Shown here in pieces: positions 44,426 through 53,141 of a stretch of DNA of 64,000 nt (the first letter of the stretch is position 1; each line of letters opens with the position of its first letter). The position numbers and the translations under genes are program-made. The notes under the pieces are model-generated. The model made no database searches, was not told the DNA's origin, and saw nothing but the letters and a program-made list of their open reading frames with translations. This DNA is from Flagellimonas marinaquae (GTDB lineage Bacteria > Bacteroidota > Bacteroidia > Flavobacteriales > Flavobacteriaceae): NCBI RefSeq assembly GCF_023716465.1, contig NZ_CP092415.1:2457501-2521500 (forward strand). The letters run 5' to 3'.

Positions 44426-45778
44426 TTATAACTCTAGTGCTTTATCGTCCGTATCCTCTACTTTTAAAACAAGTAGTGCAGCGATCAGAAAAGCAACACC
44501 ACTTGTTACCAATGCATAAATGGGCTGGCCATTATAAAAGTACTTTACAATGGGGCCGCCGATCAATGCATTTATAATTTGTGGTATTACAATAAAAAAA
44601 TTGAAAATGCCCATATATACGCCCATTTTTTGCGGGGGAATGGCCCCGGCCAATATTGCATAGGGCATTGCCAAAATACTGGCCCAAGCAATTCCAATAC
44701 CGAACATGGACAAAATGAGCCAATTTTCGTTGGGCATAATATAAATGGATAAAAACCCGAGCGCACCAATGATCAAAGAAATGCTATGGGTTTTTTTACG
44801 TCCTACCTTTTTGGCAATAGCCGGTAGAAAAAAGGCAAAAATTGCTGAGACCCCATTATATACTCCGAATAAAATGCCGACCCAATCCCCGGCATTTTGA
44901 TAGGCAGAACTTTGGCTATTGTTGGGGTCCAAACCATAGATATGTTCGGCGATGGCCGGTGTGGCGAACACCCAAAGCCCAAACAAGCCGAACCAGGAAA
45001 AGAACTGCACCCAGCTCAATTGCCGCATGGTAACGGGCATTTTTGCAAAATCAGAAAAAATATCCAACAGACTGCTCTTTTCGTCAATAGTCTCTTTGTT
45101 GTTTTCTTGTTTGTTCAGCAGGGCCATTTCGGCTGGTGTATATTCCTTTGTGGTGAATACGGTTATGGCAACACTGGTAACAAGTACCAAGGCACCTATT
45201 ACAAAGGAAATCAATAAATTCAATGGGACTTCCCCTGCAGTTGCAGTGTTGCTTATACCGACCCAGTTGGTCAGAACATAGGGCAACCAAGAACCTATTA
45301 CTGCACCAATCCCGATCAAAACTGTTTGGACACTATAGCCCAGGGTGCGCTGATCGGAGGGCAACATATCCGCAATCAATGCCCTAAAAGGCTCCATTGC
45401 AATATTGAATGAGGCATCCATGATCATAAGCATACCTGCTCCGACCCAAAGCGATGGCATAATGGCCGTAAACATATCTGCGTTGGGCATTAGCACAAGC
45501 CCCAACGAAGCCAACAATGCACCTGTTAGAAAGTAGGGGCGGCGACGCCCAAGGCGTGTCCAAGTCTGATCGCTATAATGACCGACAATGGGTTGTACTA
45601 TTAATCCTGTTAGTGGGGCAACGATCCAGAACCAGGAAAGTTCGTGCACATCGGCACCAAAACTTTGGAGTATTCTACTGGCGTTGGCATTTTGAAGGGC
45701 AAATCCCATTTGTATTCCTAGAAATCCAAAACTTAGGTTCCAGATTTCCCAGAAGCTTAATCGACGCTTTTGAAACAT
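44426..45778 (-). CDS. MFS maltose/oligosaccharide transporter (SLC45-like)
   Basis: 450 residues with about 12 helices. The loop motif GHYSDQTWTRLGRRRPYF between helices 2 and 3 is typical of the sugar-proton symporters that flavobacterial starch loci use for inner-membrane maltose uptake. It is the first gene of the minus-strand arm MFS - GH65 - GH13 and has a good promoter upstream. Confidence 0.9.
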   Translation of the reverse strand: MFQKRRLSFWEIWNLSFGFLGIQMGFALQNANASRILQSFGADVHELSWFWIVAPLTGLIVQPIVGHYSDQTWTRLGRRRPYFLTGALLASLGLVLMPNADMFTAIMPSLWVGAGMLMIMDASFNIAMEPFRALIADMLPSDQRTLGYSVQTVLIGIGAVIGSWLPYVLTNWVGISNTATAGEVPLNLLISFVIGALVLVTSVAITVFTTKEYTPAEMALLNKQENNKETIDEKSSLLDIFSDFAKMPVTMRQLSWVQFFSWFGLFGLWVFATPAIAEHIYGLDPNNSQSSAYQNAGDWVGILFGVYNGVSAIFAFFLPAIAKKVGRKKTHSISLIIGALGFLSIYIMPNENWLILSMFGIGIAWASILAMPYAILAGAIPPQKMGVYMGIFNFFIVIPQIINALIGGPIVKYFYNGQPIYALVTSGVAFLIAALLVLKVEDTDDKALEL

Positions 45779-45834
45779 TGTAGTTGATATTTATTTCAAA
45801 GTTGGAACAGTTCGTCTGACCAACCAATATTTAC

Positions 45835-45850
45835 CGGGAAGTAAAATTTA
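45835..45850. repeat. 16-bp motif upstream of the MFS operon, shared with the susC upstream region
   Basis: CGGGAAGTAAAATTTA, identical to 47137-47152. It lies between the promoter of the minus-strand arm and its first gene, a position where a repressor would block transcription. Candidate LacI-family operator or shared leader element. Confidence 0.55.
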
Positions 45851-45865
45851 AGCGTTGACTGGGGT

Positions 45866-45894
45866 CAAAGGTACGTTTTTTTTAATTATTACAA
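45866..45894 (-). promoter_or_regulatory. Promoter of the MFS-GH65-GH13 arm
   Basis: On the minus strand a TTG (45894-45892), an 18-base spacer and TACCTTTG (45873-45866) fit the Bacteroidota -33/-7 consensus. The first gene starts 88 bp downstream. Confidence 0.7.
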
Positions 45895-45919
45895 GTTGTG
45901 CAACCTTTTTTACAGATCC

Positions 45920-46972
45920 TTAATTCAGCGTCGAGTCACGAAGAACAAGGTCGGTATGAACTATATGTGTGGTGTATTGTGGTTCTTGATGGTCTTCTTC
46001 CATTTTTTCCAGTCTATTGATTAGGGTCTCTGCAGCAAGCCTGCCCATTTGAATACCGTGTTGACTAATCGTGGTCAGGTGCGGTCTGGAACATTTGGAT
46101 AAAATTCCATCCGAAAAACCGATGACCGAAATCTGTTCCGGTATCTCAATGCCTCTGGCCCGAGCTACATTCAACGCAGTGATCGCATAAATTTCGTTCA
46201 CACCGAAAATGCCGTCAATATCTGGGTGATTTTCGAATACTTTATGAATTCTATCTTCCAATATCTTCTGGTCATCGTCGGAATCACCGACTTCTCCGAT
46301 CCTAATGATCAAATCCTTATTGTAGGGAATATTGTTGGCAGAAAGGGCATCTCTATATCCCTCGGTCCTCAAGCGGCCAATGTCCAAATAATCCTTGGTG
46401 GTAAGCAATAAAATTTTTCTCCGGCCTTCATTTATCAGTTTTTGAACGGCCGTTCGCCCCGCTTCACGGTCGTTTATAATTATTTTATCGCTGGGAATTT
46501 CGTCCACTACACGGTCGAACATCACTACCGGAATGTTTCTGTTGATGGTTTCTTGCAGGTGATGGAAGTCTTTTTTTAATAAGGTCTCTTTGGATAGTGA
46601 TATTATAAAGCCATCGATACTGCCATCCACCAACATTTCCATATTTATGACTTCTTTGTCAAATGACTCGTTGGTTACCCCGATGATAACGTTGTACTCT
46701 TTTGAGTTGGCCACCTCTTCAATACCAGAAATTACCTTGGCAAAAAAGTGATGTACAATTTCTGGGATAATAACACCAATGGTCTTGGTTTTTTTGTTTT
46801 TGAGGCTCAGCGCAATACTGTTGGGTCGATAATTGTAGAATTTGGCAAAGGCCTGTACTTTTTCCCGGTTCTCCTTACTTATATCCTTATTGTTCTTGAG
46901 TGCCTTGGATACCGTTGAGATGGAAAGTCCCAATTCCGCGGCAATCTTTTTAAGCGTCATTTTAGGTTTCAT
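45920..46972 (-). CDS. LacI-family transcriptional regulator of the starch locus
   Basis: 350 residues from the ATG at 46972; the frame is open to 47062 but the LacI N-terminus starts here. HTH domain MTLKKIAAELGLSISTVSKA with hinge helix SIALSLKNKKT, then a periplasmic-binding-like sugar sensor domain (GVIIPEIVHHFFAKVISGIE). It lies between the two arms of the locus and is divergent from susC. It probably senses maltose or a related sugar and controls both arms. Confidence 0.93.
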   Translation of the reverse strand: MKPKMTLKKIAAELGLSISTVSKALKNNKDISKENREKVQAFAKFYNYRPNSIALSLKNKKTKTIGVIIPEIVHHFFAKVISGIEEVANSKEYNVIIGVTNESFDKEVINMEMLVDGSIDGFIISLSKETLLKKDFHHLQETINRNIPVVMFDRVVDEIPSDKIIINDREAGRTAVQKLINEGRRKILLLTTKDYLDIGRLRTEGYRDALSANNIPYNKDLIIRIGEVGDSDDDQKILEDRIHKVFENHPDIDGIFGVNEIYAITALNVARARGIEIPEQISVIGFSDGILSKCSRPHLTTISQHGIQMGRLAAETLINRLEKMEEDHQEPQYTTHIVHTDLVLRDSTLN

Positions 46973-47136
46973 TCTACATGATCTTTCATTGAATCCGGCA
47001 ATCTGATTCAATTTTCTACCAAAGATAAGGGGAATGGGAATCGTTAGGTAATTTTTTGTCAACCAGAAAACGTTGTAAGTGTCAAAACCTGATAATTGTC
47101 AAAAAAATGAGGTTGGTAATTACATATTTTCGCCTA

Positions 47137-47152
47137 CGGGAAGTAAAATTTA
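47137..47152. repeat. 16-bp motif upstream of susC, shared with the MFS upstream region
   Basis: CGGGAAGTAAAATTTA, second copy of 45835-45850, 35 bp before the susC start. Relative to the gene it controls it has the opposite orientation from the first copy, which suits a protein-binding site better than a translated leader. Confidence 0.55.
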
Positions 47153-47187
47153 GCATAATCGTAAAATTAACTTTAACTAACATCAAT

Positions 47188-50100
47188 ATGAGAATTAAAC
47201 GGATGTACCTTTTATGGTGCATGTTTCTGATTCCTTTTGTACAATATGCCCAAATTACGGTGCAAGGAACGGTAACAGACGCGGCCCAGGTGCCATTGCC
47301 TGGAGTTAGTATCATCATTAAGGGAACAAGTCAGGGAACAGCCACTGACTTTGACGGGAATTATTTGCTGCAGGCCAATATGGGCGATACACTTGTGTTC
47401 TCCTATATTGGTTTTCAGCCAAAAGAAATGGTGGTTTCGGGTAACGAACTGAATGTAACCCTAAATGAAGATACCACTTTATTGGACGAGGTTGTGGTAA
47501 TCGGGTACGGTACCACGACGGTAGAGGATGCTACAGGATCGGTAGCGTCGGTAACTTCGGAGGACTTTAACAAGGGGGCCATTGTATCCACGGATCAACT
47601 CCTTACGGGTAAAACTGCCGGTGTGAGGATCACAAGCAGTGGTGGACAACCCGATGCCGCACCGAATATCCGAATTCGCGGTGGATCTTCATTGACCGCA
47701 AACAACAACCCTTTGATCGTAATCGATGGAATTCCGGTGGACAATACGAACCCAGCCGGGGTAAGCAATCCACTAACATTGATCAATCCAAACGATGTGG
47801 AGAGTTTTTCCATATTAAAGGATGCTTCGGCGACCGCTATTTATGGTTCCAGGGCATCTAACGGGGTTATCATTATCACTACCAAAAAGGGATTGACCGG
47901 GGAATTTAAATTCAATTTCTCTACAAATACTACCATTAGCAAGGTGGGTAAGGAAATCGATATGATGAATTCGAGCTCGTTTACCAGATTTATTCAAGAG
48001 TATCATCCGGATTTCACCAATTTTCTTGGGGTGGATGATCCATCTACCGAAGCGGTTGACGATTTGAGCACCGAAAACATCGAAGGAAGGATACTGGCGG
48101 ATACTGACTGGCAAGATGCCATTTACAGAACAGCAATTTCCTTTGATCATAATTTTAGTGCCAGGGGAAGTATTTTTAAATCCGTTCCCATTAGATTGTC
48201 ATTGGGTTATACGGAAAATCAAGGCTTGGTGAAAACAAGTGATTACGAAAGGATTACGAGCTCCGTAAAGGTAACACCACGATTTTTCGACGATCATTTG
48301 AAAGTGGATTTCAACGCCAAGGGCATCATCTCCAAAAAGAATTCCATCGATGAAGGTGGTGCTTTGGGAGGAGCCGTTAACATGGATCCCACAAAACCTA
48401 TTTTTGATGACTCACCCAACAATCGATTTGGTGGATATTACCAAAATACGGTTCTAGATGGGGATTTTGTTAGTTTGGACGGACAGTGGAACCCTGTTGC
48501 CATATTAATGCAGCGTTATCGACCAGAACGGGTCAATAGAATCTTGGCCAATATGGAATTGGATTATAAAATGCATTTTATGCCAGAACTGAGAGCTGTT
48601 GCCAATTTGGGTATTGAGGCTTCAAAAGCAAAAATCAAGGAGGTCTACACCGATAATTCACTGGCGACCTACAAACAAGATGATACCGCAACAGAAATAG
48701 CTAACAATTATCGATTTAACCCGGGGGTTAATTATAGGGAAAATCAAGATATTGTGAACCGTACCCTGGAGGCCTATCTGGCCTACGATAAGGAATTGGG
48801 GGGCGCTATATCAAATTTTGATGTACAGGCCGGTTACTCGTATCAAAATTTTAAGAACGATGGTACCAAAGAGGAGTACAATTACGATACTTCCACCGGT
48901 GAGCGTTTTCTAGTGTTCGATCCGCAAAACCCAACCAACAGATATTACAACGAACTCAACTTGCAATCGTTTTTTGGTCGTGGAAACATTAATTTTTACG
49001 ATAAATATTTGATTACACTGTCTTTCCGAGCAGATGCATCCTCGCTATTTGCCAAGGAAAATCGATGGGGATATTTCCCTGCAGCCGCATTGGCCTGGAA
49101 AGTTTACGAAGAAGACTTTATGGAAAGTGTGGATTTCGTGAACAATCTTAAATTAAGATTGGGTTGGGGTAGAACTGGGCAACAGGACATTACCGGGGCA
49201 GTAGGTTTTTACCCATCACTTCCACTTTTTGAACCAGGATCGGTAACCAGCCAATACCTTCAAGGATATGCGCTTTACTCGGCAAAACCATTTAACTCCG
49301 ATCTAACTTGGGAGAAAGCGGAGACCTATAATGCAGGAATCGATTTTGGATTGTTCAACAACAATGTTTTAAGTGGTTCTTTTGATGTGTACTACCGAAC
49401 CACCAAGGATTTGTTGGCAACGGTTCCTGTAGCTCCAGGACAGGCACTTACCTCTTCTTTTGTAAAAAATGTTGGTGAAACCGAGAGCAAGGGTTTTGAA
49501 CTTAATTTCAATGTAAAAGCTCTTCAGAACAATGATATGTCACTGGAATTTTACGGAAATACCTCTTACAGTCGTGCGGAAGTAACCGACTTGGAAGATG
49601 TGACCCGTATTACAGCAAGTGAATCAGGACTGCCTACAGGTACTGGAGTAAACCTGGCATACCATGCAGTTGGCTTCCAACCCTATTCAGCATGGGTCTT
49701 CCGACAATTGTACGACGAAGCTGGCAATCCAATACATGGTGCATTTGCCGATTTTAATGGTGACGGTACGGTAGATAACGACGACAGATATTATCGTTCT
49801 TTGCGCCCAAATTGGACATTTGGTTTCGGTTTTAGCTTTAACTACGGCAAGTTTGACCTGAGCTCAAGTTTTAGAGGGCAATTTGGTGGACAGGTCTATA
49901 ATTCCCGAAGGCTTACATCGGGCTGGGTGGACAATGCAATCCCCAATAATTCCAATAGTCTATCCAATGTGCTCGATTTTTATGGCGGTGCAGCAAATAC
50001 AAACTTTGTAAATGTACAGGGAAATGTGCCATTCTCCGATTACTTTTTGGAAGATGCAACTTTTCTAAGGTGTGAGAATATAGTGTTGGGCTACCGTTTG

Positions 50101-50265
50101 GACGATGCACTGCCAAACGTTTCCATGCGATTTTATGGAGCCTTGAACAATCCGTTCATTATTACCAAATATGATGGACAGGATCCTGAAAACTTCAATG
50201 CAATAGACAATAATTTCTACCCAAGGCCTCGGTCTTTTACAGTTGGGGTAAATGTGGACTTTTAA
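47188..50265 (+). CDS. SusC/RagA-type TonB-dependent receptor for maltodextrins
   Basis: 1025 residues from the ATG at 47188, which gives a signal peptide (ends near VQYAQ). CarboxypepD_reg-like domain (GTVTDAAQVPLPGVSIIIKG), the TonB-box-like DEVVVIGYGT, plug (VRGG-type IRIRGGSSLTANNNPLIVID, then ILKDASATAIYGSRASNGV) and a large barrel ending NVDF. It starts the plus-strand arm with SusD 12 bp behind. Starch substrates are inferred from the amylase and regulator in the locus. Confidence 0.95.
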   Translation: MRIKRMYLLWCMFLIPFVQYAQITVQGTVTDAAQVPLPGVSIIIKGTSQGTATDFDGNYLLQANMGDTLVFSYIGFQPKEMVVSGNELNVTLNEDTTLLDEVVVIGYGTTTVEDATGSVASVTSEDFNKGAIVSTDQLLTGKTAGVRITSSGGQPDAAPNIRIRGGSSLTANNNPLIVIDGIPVDNTNPAGVSNPLTLINPNDVESFSILKDASATAIYGSRASNGVIIITTKKGLTGEFKFNFSTNTTISKVGKEIDMMNSSSFTRFIQEYHPDFTNFLGVDDPSTEAVDDLSTENIEGRILADTDWQDAIYRTAISFDHNFSARGSIFKSVPIRLSLGYTENQGLVKTSDYERITSSVKVTPRFFDDHLKVDFNAKGIISKKNSIDEGGALGGAVNMDPTKPIFDDSPNNRFGGYYQNTVLDGDFVSLDGQWNPVAILMQRYRPERVNRILANMELDYKMHFMPELRAVANLGIEASKAKIKEVYTDNSLATYKQDDTATEIANNYRFNPGVNYRENQDIVNRTLEAYLAYDKELGGAISNFDVQAGYSYQNFKNDGTKEEYNYDTSTGERFLVFDPQNPTNRYYNELNLQSFFGRGNINFYDKYLITLSFRADASSLFAKENRWGYFPAAALAWKVYEEDFMESVDFVNNLKLRLGWGRTGQQDITGAVGFYPSLPLFEPGSVTSQYLQGYALYSAKPFNSDLTWEKAETYNAGIDFGLFNNNVLSGSFDVYYRTTKDLLATVPVAPGQALTSSFVKNVGETESKGFELNFNVKALQNNDMSLEFYGNTSYSRAEVTDLEDVTRITASESGLPTGTGVNLAYHAVGFQPYSAWVFRQLYDEAGNPIHGAFADFNGDGTVDNDDRYYRSLRPNWTFGFGFSFNYGKFDLSSSFRGQFGGQVYNSRRLTSGWVDNAIPNNSNSLSNVLDFYGGAANTNFVNVQGNVPFSDYFLEDATFLRCENIVLGYRLDDALPNVSMRFYGALNNPFIITKYDGQDPENFNAIDNNFYPRPRSFTVGVNVDF

Positions 50266-50277
50266 GATATAGCTGAC

Positions 50278-51828
50278 ATGAAAAAATTAAAATCAATAAT
50301 ATTTCTAGTAATTCCCTTGACCTTTATGATCCAAGGGTGTACCAAAGACCTGGATACCGAACCAGAAGTAGAGCTCACTTTGGATGAGCTACTCCAGGAA
50401 GATCCGGATGCCGTTAGCGGTATTCTGTCCAGACTGTATGCTTCATTTGCTCTTTCTGGCCCAGATGGACCAGGTAGTTCCGACATTGATGATGATGCCG
50501 GGGAATCCCCATTCTTGAGAGGAATTGTCAATCTTCAGGATTTTACCGCAGATGGCATGAAAAACCGATGGGGGGACGATGGTTTGGACCAATTGACCAC
50601 CACTTCCGACTGGGACGAGAACAATAAATTTTTCCGTTACCTCTACAATCGTATTTACTACACCATCCCACAAGCAAATAACCTGCTTTTGGTATTGAGT
50701 GCCGTAGATTTCGAAAACAAAGGAGAGATCGAGGGAGAAGTTCGGTTTATTAGAGCTTTGGCCTACTACTACCTAATAGATTGTTTTGGTAAAGGTGTGC
50801 TGGCAACAGAGGAAAATTACGGTACATCCGATCCACTACCGGAGGTAGACCGTTTGGAATTGTTTTCCTATGTAGAGAACGAACTCTTGGCGGCCGTGGA
50901 CTTATTGCCGGATACAAACGAGTATGGTAGGGCCAATAAAAGTGTGGCCCGAATGCTTTTGGCAAAACTATATATGAACGCCGAGGTGTATACAGGAACT
51001 GCAATGTACAATGAGGCAGTGCCGATTATATCACAAGTGATCAATGAAGGTGGTTACTCCTTGGACGAAAACTTTGTGAGCGTCTTCTCAGGAGATAATA
51101 ACTTATCATCGGAAATTATTTTTCCATTGATTGCAGATGCCGATATAAGCCAAAGCTATGGGAATACTACATATATAGTAAATGGTAACCTTAGTACAGA
51201 GACCATGACCCTTAGCGATTTTGGCGCAGAAGAAGGCTGGAGTGGGCACAGGGCGACCAAAGCATGGTACGGTCTCTTTAACGATGGCGATTTGGAAAAC
51301 AGCACGGATGATCGGGCAGCTCTTTTCTGGACAGAAGGCCATAATTATGAAATGACAGACTATAAGGCATGGACCGATGGGTACCCCTCCATAAAGTTTA
51401 GAAATACATTTTATTACGGCGACTCGAATCCAACAAGTTTTTCCAGTACCGATTTCCCCTTGTTCCGTTTGGCAGATGCCTACTTAATGTATACCGAGCT
51501 GGCAGTACGCGGAGCTACCGGTGCCGATATGGCGACCGCGGTGGGCTACGTAAATGCTGTTAGAAACCGCTCTAATGCAAGCTCCATAGGTCAATCGGCC
51601 CTTACATTGGATTTTATTTTGGATGAAAGGGCAAGGGAACTCAATCTCGAAGGACATCGCAGAAGTGATCTAATTCGGTTTGGTAAGTTTACGGGCAACA
51701 GTTACGTGTGGCCATGGAAAGGAAATACATTGAATGGAACTTCCATTCCAGAAACCTACAAACTTTTCCCAATTCCATTGACTGCATTGGAAGCCAACCC
51801 AAATCTGACTCAAAATCCTGGATACTAA
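50278..51828 (+). CDS. SusD/RagB-family starch-binding lipoprotein
   Basis: 516 residues with lipoprotein signal LTFMIQGC. Helical TPR-like body and the C-terminal family motifs LDFILDERARELNLEGHRR and FPIPLTALEANPNL. It forms the surface lid of the SusC channel. The gene follows susC by 12 bp. Confidence 0.95.
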   Translation: MKKLKSIIFLVIPLTFMIQGCTKDLDTEPEVELTLDELLQEDPDAVSGILSRLYASFALSGPDGPGSSDIDDDAGESPFLRGIVNLQDFTADGMKNRWGDDGLDQLTTTSDWDENNKFFRYLYNRIYYTIPQANNLLLVLSAVDFENKGEIEGEVRFIRALAYYYLIDCFGKGVLATEENYGTSDPLPEVDRLELFSYVENELLAAVDLLPDTNEYGRANKSVARMLLAKLYMNAEVYTGTAMYNEAVPIISQVINEGGYSLDENFVSVFSGDNNLSSEIIFPLIADADISQSYGNTTYIVNGNLSTETMTLSDFGAEEGWSGHRATKAWYGLFNDGDLENSTDDRAALFWTEGHNYEMTDYKAWTDGYPSIKFRNTFYYGDSNPTSFSSTDFPLFRLADAYLMYTELAVRGATGADMATAVGYVNAVRNRSNASSIGQSALTLDFILDERARELNLEGHRRSDLIRFGKFTGNSYVWPWKGNTLNGTSIPETYKLFPIPLTALEANPNLTQNPGY

Positions 51829-51842
51829 TAAAAACCATTCTC

Positions 51843-53087
51843 ATGAAAAACATAAAATTATTTATAGCACAAATTTTGGGGGTTGTAACGGCCCTGGCCC
51901 TATTTACCGGGTGTGAAAACGATGATCACGTGCCAGAATTCACATTGCAGACAGCATCGGAAAATGTTGCATTCCAAAATGAATTTTTGGTCGAATATCT
52001 TCTTTCGGACGAGACACCGGATAACATAGCCGAACGATTTGTATGGAACCCAGTGGATTTTGGAGTGCCAACAGAAATCTCTTATAGGTTGGAAGGCTCT
52101 ATCTCGGAGAATTTTGATGCAGACGGAGCATACCAGTTCGATTCGGGAACACTGACGACCACCAATGCAAGTGTTACCGTAAACCAGTTGCTGTCCATGG
52201 CGGAAGGTCTTGGATTGGACGACGACCCATCTACCACTGACGAAGAAGGAGAACCAAACAATTCGGGAACTGTTTACTTTAAAGTAACCGCATTTGTAGG
52301 AAGTGGAGAAGGAACAGACGCAGTTTCAACGGAATCAGAAGCGGCGGCTTTGACTATTACCTTGGTAGAAGCCATTCAAGAAGGATTTGTTTGTGATAAC
52401 GACCAACTTTGGGTAGTAGGAGCAGGAGCCACTGATGCAGGATGGGGATGGGATAGTCCAATAGCCCTAAATTGTCTGGGTAATGGTGTGTATGGTGGAA
52501 ATATTTATCTCCAAAACTTGGATGGGGCAGACAACAACTTCAGGTTTTTTACAATTGAAGGAGATTGGGGTTCTGGACAAAACTACCCTTACTATAACGA
52601 TGCTGGATATACATTTGATGAGAATCTTGTAAACGCAGAGGATGATGATAACAACTTCGCATATACGGGAACTAGTGGGTTCTTCTATTTGGAAGTGGAC
52701 ACTAATAACATGACAATTACACTCAGTGAGCCGGTAGCAACAGGAGATTGCGAAAACAATCAATTATGGGTTGTTGGAGCAGGTGCTGTAGATGCTGGAT
52801 GGGGTTGGGATTCTCCTGTCCAGATTATGTGTTCAGGCGAAGGTGTTTATTCTGGTTATATCAATCTTCAAAATTTAGATGGAGCAGACAATAACTTTAG
52901 GTTCTTTACCATAGAGGGAGATTGGGGGTCAGGTCAGAATTTCCCATATTTTGCAGATGCTGGATATACTATCGTTGATAGTTTGGTGAATGCCGAAGAC
53001 GATGATAGCAATTTTGCTTTTACCGGAAGTACAGGAAGGTATTTTATAACTATCGATACTGTAAATCTTATAATAGATTTACAATAA
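51843..53087 (+). CDS. SusE/SusF-family surface lipoprotein with two duplicated glycan-binding modules
   Basis: 414 residues from the ATG at 51843 (lipoprotein signal LALFTGC). An N-terminal SusE domain (about 22-170) is followed by two nearly identical modules of about 115 residues. Both have NQLWVVGAGA/DAGWGWDSP and NLDGADNNFRFFTIEGDW motifs. The modules are alike at DNA level (52381-52735 and 52745-53087), so the duplication is recent. Such proteins hold starch on the surface for the SusC-SusD pair. Confidence 0.9.
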   Translation: MKNIKLFIAQILGVVTALALFTGCENDDHVPEFTLQTASENVAFQNEFLVEYLLSDETPDNIAERFVWNPVDFGVPTEISYRLEGSISENFDADGAYQFDSGTLTTTNASVTVNQLLSMAEGLGLDDDPSTTDEEGEPNNSGTVYFKVTAFVGSGEGTDAVSTESEAAALTITLVEAIQEGFVCDNDQLWVVGAGATDAGWGWDSPIALNCLGNGVYGGNIYLQNLDGADNNFRFFTIEGDWGSGQNYPYYNDAGYTFDENLVNAEDDDNNFAYTGTSGFFYLEVDTNNMTITLSEPVATGDCENNQLWVVGAGAVDAGWGWDSPVQIMCSGEGVYSGYINLQNLDGADNNFRFFTIEGDWGSGQNFPYFADAGYTIVDSLVNAEDDDSNFAFTGSTGRYFITIDTVNLIIDLQ

Positions 53088-53101
53088 ATTTTAGAGAATT
53101 G

Positions 53102-53128
53102 AAAGGGGGCTTTTTAGCCCCTTTTTTT
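53102..53128 (+). terminator. Hairpin terminator or attenuator between susE and the amylase gene
   Basis: AAAGGGG(G)CT / AGCCCCTTT, with one bulged G, followed by seven T. It lies within the arm, 14 bp after the susE stop and before the amylase start at 53142. It may reduce read-through so that the surface binding proteins are made in excess of the enzyme. Confidence 0.75.
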
Positions 53129-53141
53129 CTAAATAGCCACT

